From: Pezicula radicicola
Lineage: Eukaryota > Ascomycota > Leotiomycetes > Helotiales > Dermateaceae
Direction of reading: 5' to 3'
NCBI GenBank assembly: GCA_003008705.1
Contig: PDUO01000028.1
Coordinates: forward strand, 689,214-753,213
Length of the DNA: 64,000 nt
The notes under the pieces were generated by a model. The model saw only the letters and a program-made list of their open reading frames with translations, searched no databases and had not been told where the DNA came from. Positions 1-12,074 of the stretch are shown here, one piece after another. Position 1 is the stretch's first letter; the number at the start of each line of letters is the position of its first letter. A program made the position numbers and the translations under genes.

Positions 1-1751
1 AGCGGCAGCGCTTAATCCCAAGATGCCTGATCGATGCCACGAGATGTCCGGGCATTTCTAAACATAAACATAATAAAATCAAGGAGGGGTAGCTTACGAA
101 CAGGATGAAAGAGGGCATTCGCTAAGCGGTGGGTGAATTCCGAGCGATTTGGAGATCCGTCGCATTGATAATTCCACGCCTCGTAGTCCTCCCAGCCTCG
201 TAGTACGGCTCCCGATTTGAAGCCTTCTCCGGCAAATACGGCGAACTCGAAGCAGCTCGATGGAGGGGTTGGGGAGGGGTTGGATAATTGCTAGATTCGG
301 TAAGGCTAACAACAGTTTGGCCGGTGATTGTCATTTCAACTGCTCATTGCATTCATCAACACGGAGCTTTCCCGTCCATAAAGGAGGAGCTCATCCGGAT
401 TTCAACCCCCACAGCATTGATCATTGTGAGGAATACCCCACACCGAACTCCGAGTTGGAGCAAGAGTTAGCAACTGATTAGAAATGCATCTGCTCAGAAG
501 CGGAGCTCTAGATGTCCTCATTCTATCACATCTGATGCAACGTTGAAGGCAACGTTTGAACTTTGGAGGCGTGCGCCAGTGGTGACAGTCTTTCGGCCTG
601 CAGCTCCGATTCACGCCCGAAGCACATTGGCAACGTCTGCGTCATGCTTGTGCCGTAATCGCGATTCACCAAATAATGATCGGGGTCTAATTCCGAAGTA
701 CTTCCATTAACATGTTTGAAAGGACTCGAGAAGGATCGTACTCGCAAGCTGACCGAAATAATGCCAAGGTGGCACATGATCAATGCTGGTAGGGACAACC
801 TGAACTGAAGTCGTCGACTCGTCTATGAGAGGAGGACCCGTTATTTACCCCAGAGCATTGGAATAAGAGAGTGACGGTAGTCCGGCACAGCACGCTTTTC
901 TCCGCACTCAATACGGTCCTGCCATACATGCACAGTATCAGGCGGAAGTGTGACTGTAAGAGAATCTGGTTCGGATAGCCCAAGTTGGGGGATACTCCGT
1001 TGGCATAAGCTCGCCAACTTGATTCCGGCAAGTGTCGAAATGGCGGTGACAGGTATCCGACGGTCAACCAGCCTTTGAGCCTCGCGGTATATCTCCAGCC
1101 AACTTTGCAATCTCTTACGAGCGGGTCTTCAAGGCTGTCGCAACGTAGACATCCATGAAATAACATGGCAGTGTCGTGTGATGCCATGGTCCATGGATTG
1201 AGGAATAGAGACTATCAAGCACGCATACGCCGCGTACCCTCTTGTGACTCTCAGCCTTCAGCAAGGGCCAAAACATAATGTTTAAGAAGTCGCTTCGAAG
1301 GAATATTTTGCGACTCGATCGTCGATTGTCGCGGAAAAGGTTATCGTTGCGCATCTGCCAGCCTGCCAGGACATGTTCGTCGCCCGATAACTAGAGAACG
1401 CTGGCTTTCTCAGTCCGAAAACTCGCTGGTTCAGAGAGGCGCGTCAAGTCATGGAAGACAGTCAGTATGCACACCAACAACTGGCCGTGGCAACGTACAG
1501 ATTCACAGCACAACATAGCGCTGCATGTTGGAATGGGAGCTCCAGTACCACATGTCGAAGATGAGACGTCTTGAGGCGACGTTGAAGTTGACGCGCCAGG
1601 AGTGGAAGTTGCTTTTGCACAATCGTCCCTTACTTGACGAGGCTACTTCAGCCTCGTGGACAAGGCTACCAGTGTTTTGGAGAGAGTACACAAGCTGAAG
1701 CTGAAGCTGAAGCATTGAGATAAGGTGCACTGGTCGAAATAGCAATACATT
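1..1751. other. No supported gene; possible coding relic on minus strand
   Basis: No gene model holds here. Minus-strand frames at about 841-1110 and 1115-1354 have protein-like composition (the first reads as a helical segment with alternating charged and hydrophobic residues), but they sit in different frames with no credible intron between them, and I recognise no family. The stretch could be the decayed remains of a gene or the edge of one that starts outside the window. Confidence 0.4.
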
Positions 1752-2729
1752 TTACTGGTCTGCTTTCCCAGTAGATCCCATCACATCCATCTGATGCTCG
1801 ACGAGTTCTTGTATCAAGCTGGTGCCCTTCTCCAATAATTCCGTCAACGGTACTTTCCCTGTGTTCTCGGCCACATATTTACTATACGTGTGCAACACCA
1901 ACTCATTGACATTGCATCTTGTCATTCCACCTTTGATACAGCCCTGCATGGTTTTATCTGGAAATGTATTCGTGCCATGTAAGACCAGTTGAGCTTTTCC
2001 TTTCGTAGCCTCCCTGATTCTCTCCAATCTGCAGATTTCCATTAGCCGACTAGGTCATGTCACTAAGGATGAGGGATATTACCTTGGAAAATCCAGCTTG
2101 ATATTCTCAATTCCACCATAATTACCATGCACATTTCCAAAGGCTGGCGCCAGGAAATCAATCCCGGTATCAACAAATTCCAAAGCCTCTGACTCGGTAG
2201 TCAGAAGACCCTCCAGGTCTCCAGTATCCTGCACTCCATCCTCACCACCATTGATTCTTCCGGGCTCTGCTTCTGTGGCAATTCCTTTAGCATGAAGATA
2301 CTCAGTTAGTCTTTTGGTCTTTTCCAGATTCTCTGCTTTCTCGTAGTGCGACATATCAACCATTATCGAATCGAATTTGAATTCTGCTGCTTTCATGATC
2401 GCTTCTTCGCTTTGAGCATGGTCGAGATGTAAAGTGACTGGAACAGTGGCATTTTCGCAAGCTGCGACAGCCAAGTGAACAAGGAGGGGGGAGTAATTCA
2501 GAGACCAAGGAAACAGAAGAATTTGAAGGGGCGATCGTTTCTTTTCCGCTGCCCGAATGGATGCTACAATTGTCTCCATATTATACTATCGACTCGTTTA
2601 GCCTTTCCGGCGGTGCGTACTCAAAAGGCCGGATATACGTACGGAAACAACACCAATAACTCCATAACCGCCCTCCTCTGCCTTCTTCAGCATGGCAATC
2701 GCCTTGTTGTCCTTCATTGGGTTGGCCAT
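1752..2729 (-). CDS. Class II ketose-bisphosphate (fructose/tagatose-type) aldolase
   Basis: A zinc-dependent class II aldolase of 288 residues, which cleaves a ketose 1,6-bisphosphate or similar phosphosugar into two triose-size pieces, presumably in the cytosol. Three exons, 2729-2643, 2585-2083 and 2028-1752, join in frame. Family signatures are the zinc-ligand segment LDHAQ in exon 2, the acidic EPGRINGGEDG loop, the GNVHGNYGG glycine loop and LVLHGTN in exon 3. The length fits the FbaA/GatY/KbaY-like family. The donor after the first 29 codons is GTACGT and exon 3 follows a CTGCAG acceptor. It is divergent from an erythronate-dehydrogenase-like gene, which hints at sugar-acid breakdown rather than central glycolysis. 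The exact substrate cannot be read from sequence. Confidence 0.88.
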
Positions 2730-3124
2730 GGTACTCAATGCAATTGTACAGTATACAATGTTAAAAGAGCCTTTGTTCAACAGAATAAATAAAGTCTTTG
2801 TCTTGAGGAGCTCCACGAGAAAGAATAACGTCACTCCACTCACTACGTTTCCCCCAACCCCACATGATAGAGTATTCCCGGCAGAACACAAAGCCGAGTA
2901 GCTGCGGGCTTCTCCCCGATAACAATTACCCCTCGACGCCACTGCGGGGCAATCCGCCGGCTTACTCATTCCGGACATACCTACAGTGAGGTATCATAGA
3001 CAACATCAACCATGAGTTGTATGTTTACAAGCCTTCGTTCTATCTTGAAAACTCACTATTGAGCTCGTTAAAACTCACGGTACCTAATCCGACAATCAGA
3101 ATCATCAGAATTAACTTTTCAAAA
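2730..3124. promoter_or_regulatory. Divergent promoter region, aldolase / DenD-like SDR
   Basis: A 395-base spacer between two head-to-head start codons, so it must hold both promoters. I see no clear repeated operator in it. Shared regulation of the two genes is inferred from layout only. Confidence 0.5.
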
Positions 3125-4120
3125 ATGCCTCGAATTCTCATCACAGGCGCAGCTGGCTTCATCGGCCAACTGATGGCAACAAGATTCCTCAACGATCCAT
3201 CCTACCAACTCATCCTGACAGACATAATTGAACCCCCAGTTCCATCCGGTGTGGCCAATCCATCAAATGCAAAAACAATTCAAGCGGATCTATGCGATCC
3301 AACATCCCTCTCATCCTTAATCAACACCTCGCTTCCACTAGATGCCATCTTTGTCTTCCACGGCATCATGTCCTCAGGCGCCGAAGCCAACTTCGAACTT
3401 GGCATGAAAGTAAACATGGAATCAACCTACAACCTCCTAGAACAACTACGAAAAGCCGGCCCCCAACAACAAAATTCAAGCGAGAAGAAAAAACCCATCC
3501 GAGTAATCTACGCATCATCACAAGCAGTCTACGGCCAACCATTACCCGAAATCATAGACGAAACCGTCCTCCCAACACCAGAAGGAAGTTACGGAGCCGA
3601 AAAACTAATTTGCGAGGCCCTAATAAACGATTATACCCGACGAGGTTTCATAGACGGATTCATCCTCCGCTTCCCAACGATTTCAATCCGACCCGGTAAA
3701 CCCACAGCAGCAGCATCCAGTTTCCTAAGCGGTATGATCCGCGAACCACTATCAGGAATCGAATGCGTAATCCCACTCAAAGACCGCACCTTCAAATCAT
3801 GGCTCTGTTCCCCCAAAACACTATCCGAAAATCTGGTTCATAGTTTAAGTGTTCCTTCTGATGCTTTGCCGAGTCATAAGCGAGCTGTTAATTTACCTGG
3901 CATTGGGGTTACGGTTCAGGAGATGATGGATGCGTTGGCTAAGGTTGGTGGGGAGGAGAAATTGAAGTTGTTGAAGGAGGAGACGGATGTTGATATGGAA
4001 AGGATTTTGAGGAGTTGGGGTACTACTTTTGATAATGCTAAGGCTTATGGGCTTGGGTATAGGAAGGATGTTAGTTTTGAACAGGCGGTTATGGATTATC
4101 AGGATAGCTTGAAAGCTTAA
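3125..4120 (+). CDS. D-erythronate dehydrogenase-like extended SDR (NAD-dependent epimerase/dehydratase family)
   Basis: A single-exon extended short-chain dehydrogenase of 331 residues. The N-terminal Rossmann motif is GAAGFIG (about residues 8-14). The catalytic Tyr-Lys pair is in YGAEK, after the SSQAVYG strand. The segment RFPTISIRPGKPTAAASSF is typical of DenD-type D-erythronate dehydrogenases, which oxidise the C2 hydroxyl of a four-carbon sugar acid with NAD. The start at 3125 is chosen because the dinucleotide fold begins directly after it; an upstream in-frame ATG at 3017 would add 36 residues with no domain. It is divergent from the aldolase gene, so the two may share a sugar-acid route. 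The substrate is inferred from family resemblance. Codon use shifts around base 3830, from A/C-rich to G/T-rich, within an uninterrupted frame. Confidence 0.85.
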   Translation: MPRILITGAAGFIGQLMATRFLNDPSYQLILTDIIEPPVPSGVANPSNAKTIQADLCDPTSLSSLINTSLPLDAIFVFHGIMSSGAEANFELGMKVNMESTYNLLEQLRKAGPQQQNSSEKKKPIRVIYASSQAVYGQPLPEIIDETVLPTPEGSYGAEKLICEALINDYTRRGFIDGFILRFPTISIRPGKPTAAASSFLSGMIREPLSGIECVIPLKDRTFKSWLCSPKTLSENLVHSLSVPSDALPSHKRAVNLPGIGVTVQEMMDALAKVGGEEKLKLLKEETDVDMERILRSWGTTFDNAKAYGLGYRKDVSFEQAVMDYQDSLKA

Positions 4121-6953
4121 TTACTGAGAAAACGCGATTAACATTGCTTTGAATAGGTCTAGATATAGACTCTGTGGTGTGTATAGCAAAGAGAAGTGAA
4201 TTTGATTTTCACTTTGAAAGTAGTAATCTGTTTAAGCTGTATTAAGGCAGAATCAGAATTCAACTTCAAAGATCAATCTCTAACTAGTATACGAAACAAC
4301 CAAAGCAGTGCTTTCTGCCTACTGTACTTGGCATTATGAAATTTGATTTCAAGTTGAACAAGGTGGGGAAAGAGAAAAAGGAAGAAAAAAATATTTCTAA
4401 GTTCCCGATTAAAGGGGTAGGCCCTCCTCGCATATCAACTTAATTGTACTGCATAAGTAGTACTGTAATAACTATCTCGAGAAATAGAGATCGTGTAAGT
4501 ACAAGTACTAAATATTAGGAAGCATAACATACTATTTAGTGTATACTCTCTTTGCTGCAATAGCTTAACACAAGAAAACCTACGCTTTATAAACAGAGAA
4601 AGCGTGGTATATAGTGCTTATTATTCTCCGGTTATTATAGAAAGTAGAAACCGGAAAGGCCTTACTTCTCTAAGATTATAAACTTGTAGATTGTAGAGCA
4701 GAAAAGTAGAAGGTTCTATTATAATAGCATTGCTTGAATTGTGTAATATAGAAAAAGGGATTATTAAATAGAATATACCTGTACTGCCACGGTTTTAATC
4801 ATTGATTTAGCTAAACCTAGACACGAGCAGATAGTATTGAATCTCTTAGACAAGCGACTACAGTACGTTCTTCCTGCGTACACAGTATAATCCACTGTAA
4901 TAGGCCCTAGTCTAACTATTCTAAGAATTGATTCTACAACAGAGCCCCGAGGAGATAAGACCTAATGATTTTAGGTTAAGTAATTGAAGCAATTCTCTAG
5001 TCTAGAGATTAGAGATTAGTAGTACGAATATTATATCTATAGGTAATGTTAGTTGTTTTAAGTACTTTTAAATATAACTTAAAGAGCAAATATTAAACGC
5101 GCTCTATTAAGTATTCCTATAGCCCTATCTTAACTATAAAGGGTGTTGGTAGGTTGATTATATACGTTTAGAAGGGAACATTTGTTTAGATTTAGTGCTA
5201 GGTTTATATTCTTGTCTATAGATATAAGTATTATAGGTAGTATATATAGAGAATATAATAGTAGCGTCTTTATTATTGAGTGTCTAAGGTTATATTTTAG
5301 AAGTAAATCTATCAATTGTAGGTTAAGATAAGTAAGTAGGAAGTTAGATTATATGCAAAGGTAAGTTGTGTAAACTACCTAACTCGGAGTAAGTATTCAT
5401 CTTATTCTTTCTAATATTTAGTAGTATATAGACTAAGTAATAATTGTCTCTAAACTCCCTTTATATAGTACTATATAATTAAAAAGATTAGTAGTATTCT
5501 AATCACCTTCTACTTAACTCCTACGAAGTGCTTATAACCTAAAAGATACAGAATAGAGGCGTCCTAGAAATAACACTATAGCCTGCCATCTTGCTACAAA
5601 TCGGCTCGTTTTATAATTTGTTGGATGGGAAGGTTATTTGGATAGCAGCAACATGTGGGTGGCAATGTAGTTGTAATGTGTTCTGTGTTCTGTGTGGAAG
5701 CTTGAGTACTAAATTATTGTGGGCAATCACATGACTATCCCTATATATTCACTGAATTCAACACTAATAGAAAGAGTATTCGACAAATTATTTTTTATTT
5801 ATTATTCCCACGTCTCATGCTTACGTATATAGATTAGAGTCCTACAATGGGAATGTTATGAGCTTTTAGTTATACTAGAGTATCGTTTTACATACCCACT
5901 TATACACAATACGATGTTACCAAATAATTCGTGCTTAAGCTGCTTAAGCGGGACTGCTATTATTAGAATGCTGCACTAGTAGATCCCGGCTAAAAATTAA
6001 AGATATATTTCTAACAATTTTGATAAAACAAGGTTCTCAATCACTTTGAGTGGCGGAACTGCTAAGCGAGCACTGGTGTATGTCAGAATTTGGGTACTGC
6101 AGACCTTCTAATAAAGACCACAGAACTCACCCCTTAATTTCAATAATTAAACGAAGAAGCATACTAACAATATGTGTATCCCAGAGCAACACGTTATCTT
6201 TTACTTGTTATTAAAAAGGTGGTTGTGCTGATATTCTACTTCGGATATTTTAGTGGTACATGAATTTTAGTTCCTGCTGGTGGAAGCTCCTAACGAAGTT
6301 GCTTAATGCTTTACCGTATAAATTGGTTCACAAGAGATCATTTTAAATGGATGGCTATTCACTTGATTTGGGTAACTTAGTTCACTTGGGTAATTTAGCT
6401 GCCCTAATGAAAATAATCTCTTATAAACCAATTCTCACGGTAATTTGAATGAAGAGACTGTGGCCTTGAGAACCTTAACTGGTTTAGAGAGCGCTTTTCA
6501 TCAATCTATAGCAAATAATACTGCTGACGTAAATTGTTCTAAATTAGAAAGTCTGGTGGGATAGTACGGGCAGAAGATACCCTAATGTTTGGCATTGCTA
6601 CCTGGGCAGCACACCTCTAGAATGTCAAAGCAAAGGTAGCTTAGGGATAGAAAAAAATGCCCCTGCAACATTTACGAAAAGACTACCAAGCCAAAGTCAA
6701 CCACAAAAGTCACCTCAGTAAAGTATCCCTTCTTTTCTAATAGTCCATACGTTAAAGCTGTTATATATTATTTTCTAACAACTGAAATCCAAGTCCTGTT
6801 GGAGAAAAGATGAATGCAACGCTGTGCAAGGTATTCTGTGAAGAGTAGCCATAACCCATTAAGCCGTCTATCCCGACAAAAAAAAAAAGTACACATCATT
6901 CTTAATGCCTTGCTTATCACAGAGCACAGTAACCGGAGCCGGAGTATAACAAA
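4121..6953. other. AT-rich gene-free block, RIP-like
   Basis: About 2.8 kb with no credible coding sequence. It is visibly AT-rich, dense in TA dinucleotides (most clearly 4400-5600), and every frame is broken by stops. This composition is what repeat-induced point mutation leaves in old transposon copies, but no recognisable transposase, LTR or inverted terminal repeats survive. The last few hundred bases hold the 3' flank of the minus-strand rhodopsin-like gene. Confidence 0.55.
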
Positions 6954-8590
6954 TCACAGCCCTGTATCACTCTGCCTCCTCGCCTGCACAGTAGACTTGC
7001 TCACCACCTCCTCTCCACCATATTTCCAGCCCTGCCTGCTATCCCCTTTCTCGATGTCCACAGTCTCGACCTGAAAGGTTCTCTCCACCGTCACGCCCTT
7101 CCACATACCATTTCCCGGTTGATTTCCCTGAATGATGAACTCCTGACTACCAGCCCCAGGACTCGGTATCCGCTCAAGGCTATCATCGCTCTTACTACCC
7201 TTTTGAGTATGACCCTTCCACATATTCGGTTTTCCATTTGTCTGACTAGATAGCTCAATTGCGCCCTTGCCGGTTCCTCTGCCGTAGGGCTTTTGGCTAG
7301 TGTTGTTGCTAAAACTCGTAGACTTGAAGGTTCCGAACGTCCAGAAGTTCTTGTTGAACAGAGGGCGAAGAATGGGTAGGTTGATAGCGACGATCCCGAC
7401 GATAGTTTCACGAACGCCCCAGCGATTGATGTTGAGGGCTGAAGGGCTGCTCCCTAGTGATAGTGCGACACGTATTATAGCTGCGGTGATGACGAAGAGG
7501 CCGGAGCAGAGGAGGAGCGCGATGACGATTTTGCGTTTTAAGGGGACTCGGAGGGCCCAGAGGAGAGGAACGGGAACGGCTAGAATCTAGTGGCAATGGA
7601 GGTTAGTTAGGTTTGGAGATTGGGGAAAGGAAGATCTACCATGGCGTCGGTGCTGGTGGGGCTGTTAGTGAGTGGTTCTTGGAATATAGGAGGGGATGGT
7701 GGCTTACATGACGTTCAGAGCTGCTGCAACGAGGAAATTTTGTAGCTTTACTGTGCATTTTTCTTCTTTGTGTTAGTGGGTTGTCAGAGTTGGGCTTTGT
7801 ATAGTACGTACGTCCTGGGTCAGGTACAACCCTATGTTCTGAGTTAGTAAGATCATTTGTAGATAGAGTGAGAGACATACTGCCAGTTTTTGTATGTGGG
7901 ATAGCATCCGAAAGTGATCTAGGAAAACATTAGATGTTGCTATAATATATTTTACAGGCAATCTCACCGTCAAGAAGACTGCGATGTAACATAGGCCACA
8001 GACCAATGCAAGCCACTTGATAAATCTATGCTGCCACAAGCCAACCCTATATGGGAATATTAGCATATATATCGATACATTTCATGCTAGTGATAGTTGT
8101 ATACGTACGTTAAACGATTGAAGAAAAACAGCATCGATCCTTTCAAACACCAAATCAAAGCCGTATATGAATACCAGGCTACGAGCTGTTCCTTTGAACC
8201 AGACACAAAACCTGCGATTTCGTCCGCAGTCAGAGTCCTCGTCAACTGGTACACGCTAGCTTCCACATTCGATCCTGTAAAGTCTACGCACTTTTAGCAG
8301 ATTACCTTCTCAAAACCAGAGTTTCTGTTTTATCTTACAGATAGAGTGGACCATGGCGGCGTCTAAGGTGTAGAATATCAGAACAAGAATGTTCATATAA
8401 TCATCCCCCTGAAATCCTCTAATCCCAACCGTCTTGAGCCTCGTGACAAATCGTAGCAGGATAGTGAGTACGCCAATACCATACAGTCCCCATACTTCCC
8501 GAAGGAACTGCAGAAACACTTCATCAGAACTGCGCCTTAAGTTAAGAATGGAAATCTTGACGAACCTCTGGATCCTCGTCTGGTATCATC
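6954..8590 (-). CDS. Fungal rhodopsin-like seven-helix integral membrane protein (5' end unresolved)
   Basis: A member of the large fungal 'rhodopsin domain' membrane-protein family (PTH11/SAT4-like), function unknown for most members. Nine exons join in frame for 409 residues: 8590-8566, 8518-8339, 8283-8109, 8046-7968, 7918-7881, 7831-7812, 7765-7708, 7661-7640 and 7586-6954. Three of them are only 20-38 nt. Family landmarks are GDDYM with following helices, FTGSNVEA, LIWCLKGSMLFFFNRL, TFGC before NWQ, PDPG, and the VPVPLLWALRVPLKRK helix-loop. The C-terminal tail (about 120 residues) is hydrophilic. A good acceptor lies just before 8590, so at least one upstream coding exon is missing; I could not place the start codon. 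It may be functional or damaged at its 5' end. Confidence 0.78.
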
Positions 8591-10674
8591 CTGAAAACAA
8601 CAAAAAAGAATTATCTTCGAACGATAGAATCTAATGCTCACTATCCAAACTCTTCTGACCAGACAATCATTAAAAGAAACAACAGAGATATAACGAGCAA
8701 AAGCAAAAACAAGTACTGTAATCCAGCTTACGACAATGGGGAAATATCAACCAAAATCCCAAGGCCAGAGCGTGAACACCTACTTTATCTGCCCCATAAT
8801 GTCGTCCCGGTTCCCAAGACAAAATACACCCAATCCTCGCAAACTCAAATGGGACTCAAACTTTCGGTCCCATCGAGCTAGCCCATGCTTCATACCCATA
8901 CCCATACCAAAACCTGACCCGCAACTGCTGCGCGTAAGTCCCAGTGCCTGAACTCGATGAAAGCAAAGTATCTCGATACCGATGAGCCAAGTCACGAACA
9001 ACCCACTCAGTGGGGACTTTCAGGTACCAGCAACCAGTCATGCGCACTTGTAGTCAACCTGAATGCAACATAAGTGGAGGCACATTGAGTGGGGTCGAGC
9101 AAATTGGCGGAAACAGCGAATTCTCGCAAAGCCAACAGTTATCCGAATTTGTGAAAGGGGTGGCTTAGTGGGGGAAGTTAATTGAAATTGGACAGCGATC
9201 CTCTTACGCGGGTGTGGAGGTGGCGTCCTCGTTCGTGAAGATAGAATTTGCAATTTTACATATACAGTACGGTCCACCTAATCTGGAGAGTGAGACACGC
9301 TGTGGTTGTTTGTCGTCAGTGACAGAGTATAGCCGTTGAAGAAGAAAGAGGTTGTTATTTTTCTGGAAGTTCTATGCGGGTTTGACAGGGCGGCTGGCGA
9401 CCAAGCGAGTCAGGACAGTGACTAGTTTAAGAGTAACCGAAAGGCATAGTTTCTCCCCCTGACGACCCCAATGAGAACTCTGTGTTAAGTGCTGCTAATG
9501 TGCTAGACTGGTACCATTTCTTTCTCTGATCTATGATTTGGAAAATCTCTTCCTTTCTAGTTCTAGACGAAGTTCGCCTAGAACGTTTCGGAAAGGCACG
9601 ATCTAAGATTTCATTTCTTATCATGTATCGGTCGCTTAATGTGCACGCATGAGAAATACAAGAGCTTAAGCGAGCGAGGAGAGAACCAACCTGGTACCTT
9701 TTCAGCGATCAATTCCTTAACCGGGCTAGATTGTTTCACATTCGCCATCACATTCGACGAAGTCAGGACAATAAGAGTTTTAGACCCGAAAACTTTGCAA
9801 AATTGTACGATTAAATGGATCCTTCCGGTGTATAGAGTTTACTGGGTGCTGGGTTGTGGATGTTCGGGCTGAAGTGCCCCGGCTAGCTAAGGCCTGACTG
9901 ATGCCATGAACTCACAAAGACTGGGATTATATTAATACACTTCCCCGTACTCCGTCACAATAAAGGATAATTCAGAGTATTTCTCGATACGCTATTAGAC
10001 TGTGTATCTTAGGTCTATCGAATCAACATATCAAACAAACGGCCAACAAATCGATAGATCGCCTTGACCAGTGCACACATCATCTCGATCAAAGCATTTA
10101 TCAGAATTTCGTGAATTGAGTGCCGCATTTATGAACTTGGACCCATTTATGAGTGGGTACTCCGTACCCCAGCCCAGCGGTGAATAGTCCCGGCACATGT
10201 TGCTTAGCGAGTTTATTTCCCCGAACAACCCGAGAAAGAGAAAAATAGCCTCGAACTTGGGCTAATGATCTTTACAATTGACTACGGAGTACAGAGGTAC
10301 AATGCATCTAACAAGAAGAAAAAGTGTTGTTTGCATGATATGCATTATTGGTAAGTAGGTAGCTCTAGTAAAATTAACAAAGCAACTGGTTTCTGCCTGT
10401 AGAGTACGGCCGTATTAGTAGTACATATGCCTGTAAAGTCTGCTTAGCACAAGAAAACACTTTGAAACACAAACTTTGAATGCGAGCATCTCCCTGATAC
10501 AGATCACGATATCCATGGTCGGTTCGGTTTTAACATATCAATCATAAGCTAACACATTCAATTTTGTTTACATAACGCCTTAGTGATTTAAATATGCAGC
10601 AACACTTCGAATGGAAAACATGGTTCGAATATCACCCACCGTATCATATCTGAATCCCTTCCAAAACGTCATAC
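8591..10674. other. Intergenic; may hold the first exon of the rhodopsin-like gene
   Basis: About 2.1 kb without a supported gene. All open frames are short and none shows a known motif. The first exon of the upstream-reading rhodopsin-like gene probably lies within the first few hundred bases. The right end is the 3' flank of the alcohol dehydrogenase gene. Confidence 0.5.
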
Positions 10675-12074
10675 TTAAAACTCAATGTTGACTTTCATAG
10701 CGCCCGTCTCGGGGGCCCTCTTGAAGTCATCATACGCTTTCAAGACGTCGTTAAATTTGTAGTCTGGACAGAGTTAATTGTGATCCAGGTAAGCGAGGGG
10801 AACTGCAATGAGTGACGAACCATGTGTAATCAAGCCCTCGGTATTCAATTTTCCAGCTTGGAGCAGCTTCAGTAGCATTGGTTGAGTATTGGTATCGACA
10901 AATCCCATGGTGATTCCTATCATTGATATTAACGTCAGCATCGTCATCATTTAGTCACTTCCAAGTCGGTCTGTGGATCATTTTCCTCCCCTCGACTCCA
11001 GATCCTTAGCCTACTTAGGGTTTCTTCTCTTCCTACACCAGAGCTACCGCCACCTTGAAGACTTACGAATACCACGCCCCCATAAGTTCTCCAAATGTAA
11101 ATCCGCCTTGGCTCCATGAACGCCGACATTTGCAATTGCACCACCCTTGCCAACCAATTCCTGGCAAGCCTCGAAAGTTGCAGGAATACCGACGGCTTCG
11201 ATAACAACGTCAAAACCATCAACGTTGCCGTGGTGTGGCTTGGTCACCTCTCTAAGGCTCACGGTGGCATCTGTGTTATTGATGGTATAAGTGGCACCCA
11301 GTTTCTTCGCGAGATCAAGACGGTTTTGGTCTCTATCAATCACTACAATTAAGCTGGGGCTGTAGAGCTGGGCGGTTATGAGGGCAGCAAGACCAACGGG
11401 GCCAGCGCCGATGATTGCAACAGAGCTGCCAGGTTTGACGCCTCCTTTGATGACACCTAGGATATAATTAGTTTAGGAGATTGGACAGAGGAGGAGAGAA
11501 GGGAGGAGACATACCAACTTCAAATCCAGTAGGCTATGACAAGTATCAGTAAAAATGACTCTCAAGTTCAATGTTCAGGTTGAAGCGGGTGGAAGGTATG
11601 AGAAGAGACTTCACTTACAAGGATATCACTCAGTAATAGCAACGTTCTCTCATTAGCACCCTCGGGCACAAGGTGCAGACTACGTTCTGCATGTGGAATC
11701 CTCACATATTCAGCTTGAGTTCCATCATTTGTATGTCCCAACGTCCAGCCTCCAGTTGAATTGCACATTCCAGACTCTCCCTTATTACAGAAACTGCAAG
11801 CGTCACAGACAGTGATACATGAGATCAAGACATGATCTCCAACCTTGAAGGATTTGACATTTGAGCCGACGCTGTCAATGATACCCACGCCTTCGTGGCC
11901 AAGGACACGCCCTGCTGGAACACTTGGTATGTGGCCTGCGATGATATGGAGATCTGAGCCGCAGATGGTGGTATGGGTGAGCTTTACGACGGCATCGTTG
12001 GGACCTTGGATTTGTGGTTGTGGTCGCTCTTCAACTGCGATCTTTCCAACACCGTTGTACACGAGAGCCTTCAT
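10675..12074 (-). CDS. Zinc-dependent medium-chain alcohol dehydrogenase
   Basis: A medium-chain (MDR) dehydrogenase of about 349 residues that oxidises an alcohol to an aldehyde or ketone with NAD(P). Five exons: 12074-11619, 11533-11515, 11456 to about 11067, 10916-10821 and 10763-10675. Catalytic zinc ligands are Cys38 (in TTICGSDLH) and His60-Glu61 (GHEG). Four cysteines near residues 90, 93, 96 and 104 form the structural zinc lobe. The coenzyme site is GAGPVGLAA at the start of exon 3. The protein ends in a typical KVNIEF. The second exon is only 19 nt. It lies left of the PKS across a gene-poor 2.7 kb, so membership in the metabolite cluster is possible but unsupported; a general alcohol dehydrogenase role is equally likely. 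Confidence 0.88.

Noticed and set aside
369..480. 5S rRNA-like phrase (CCCCACACCGAACTCCGAG)
   Set aside because: Resemblance is to a short loop segment only. The box A-C promoter elements and pairing of the full 5S fold were not found.
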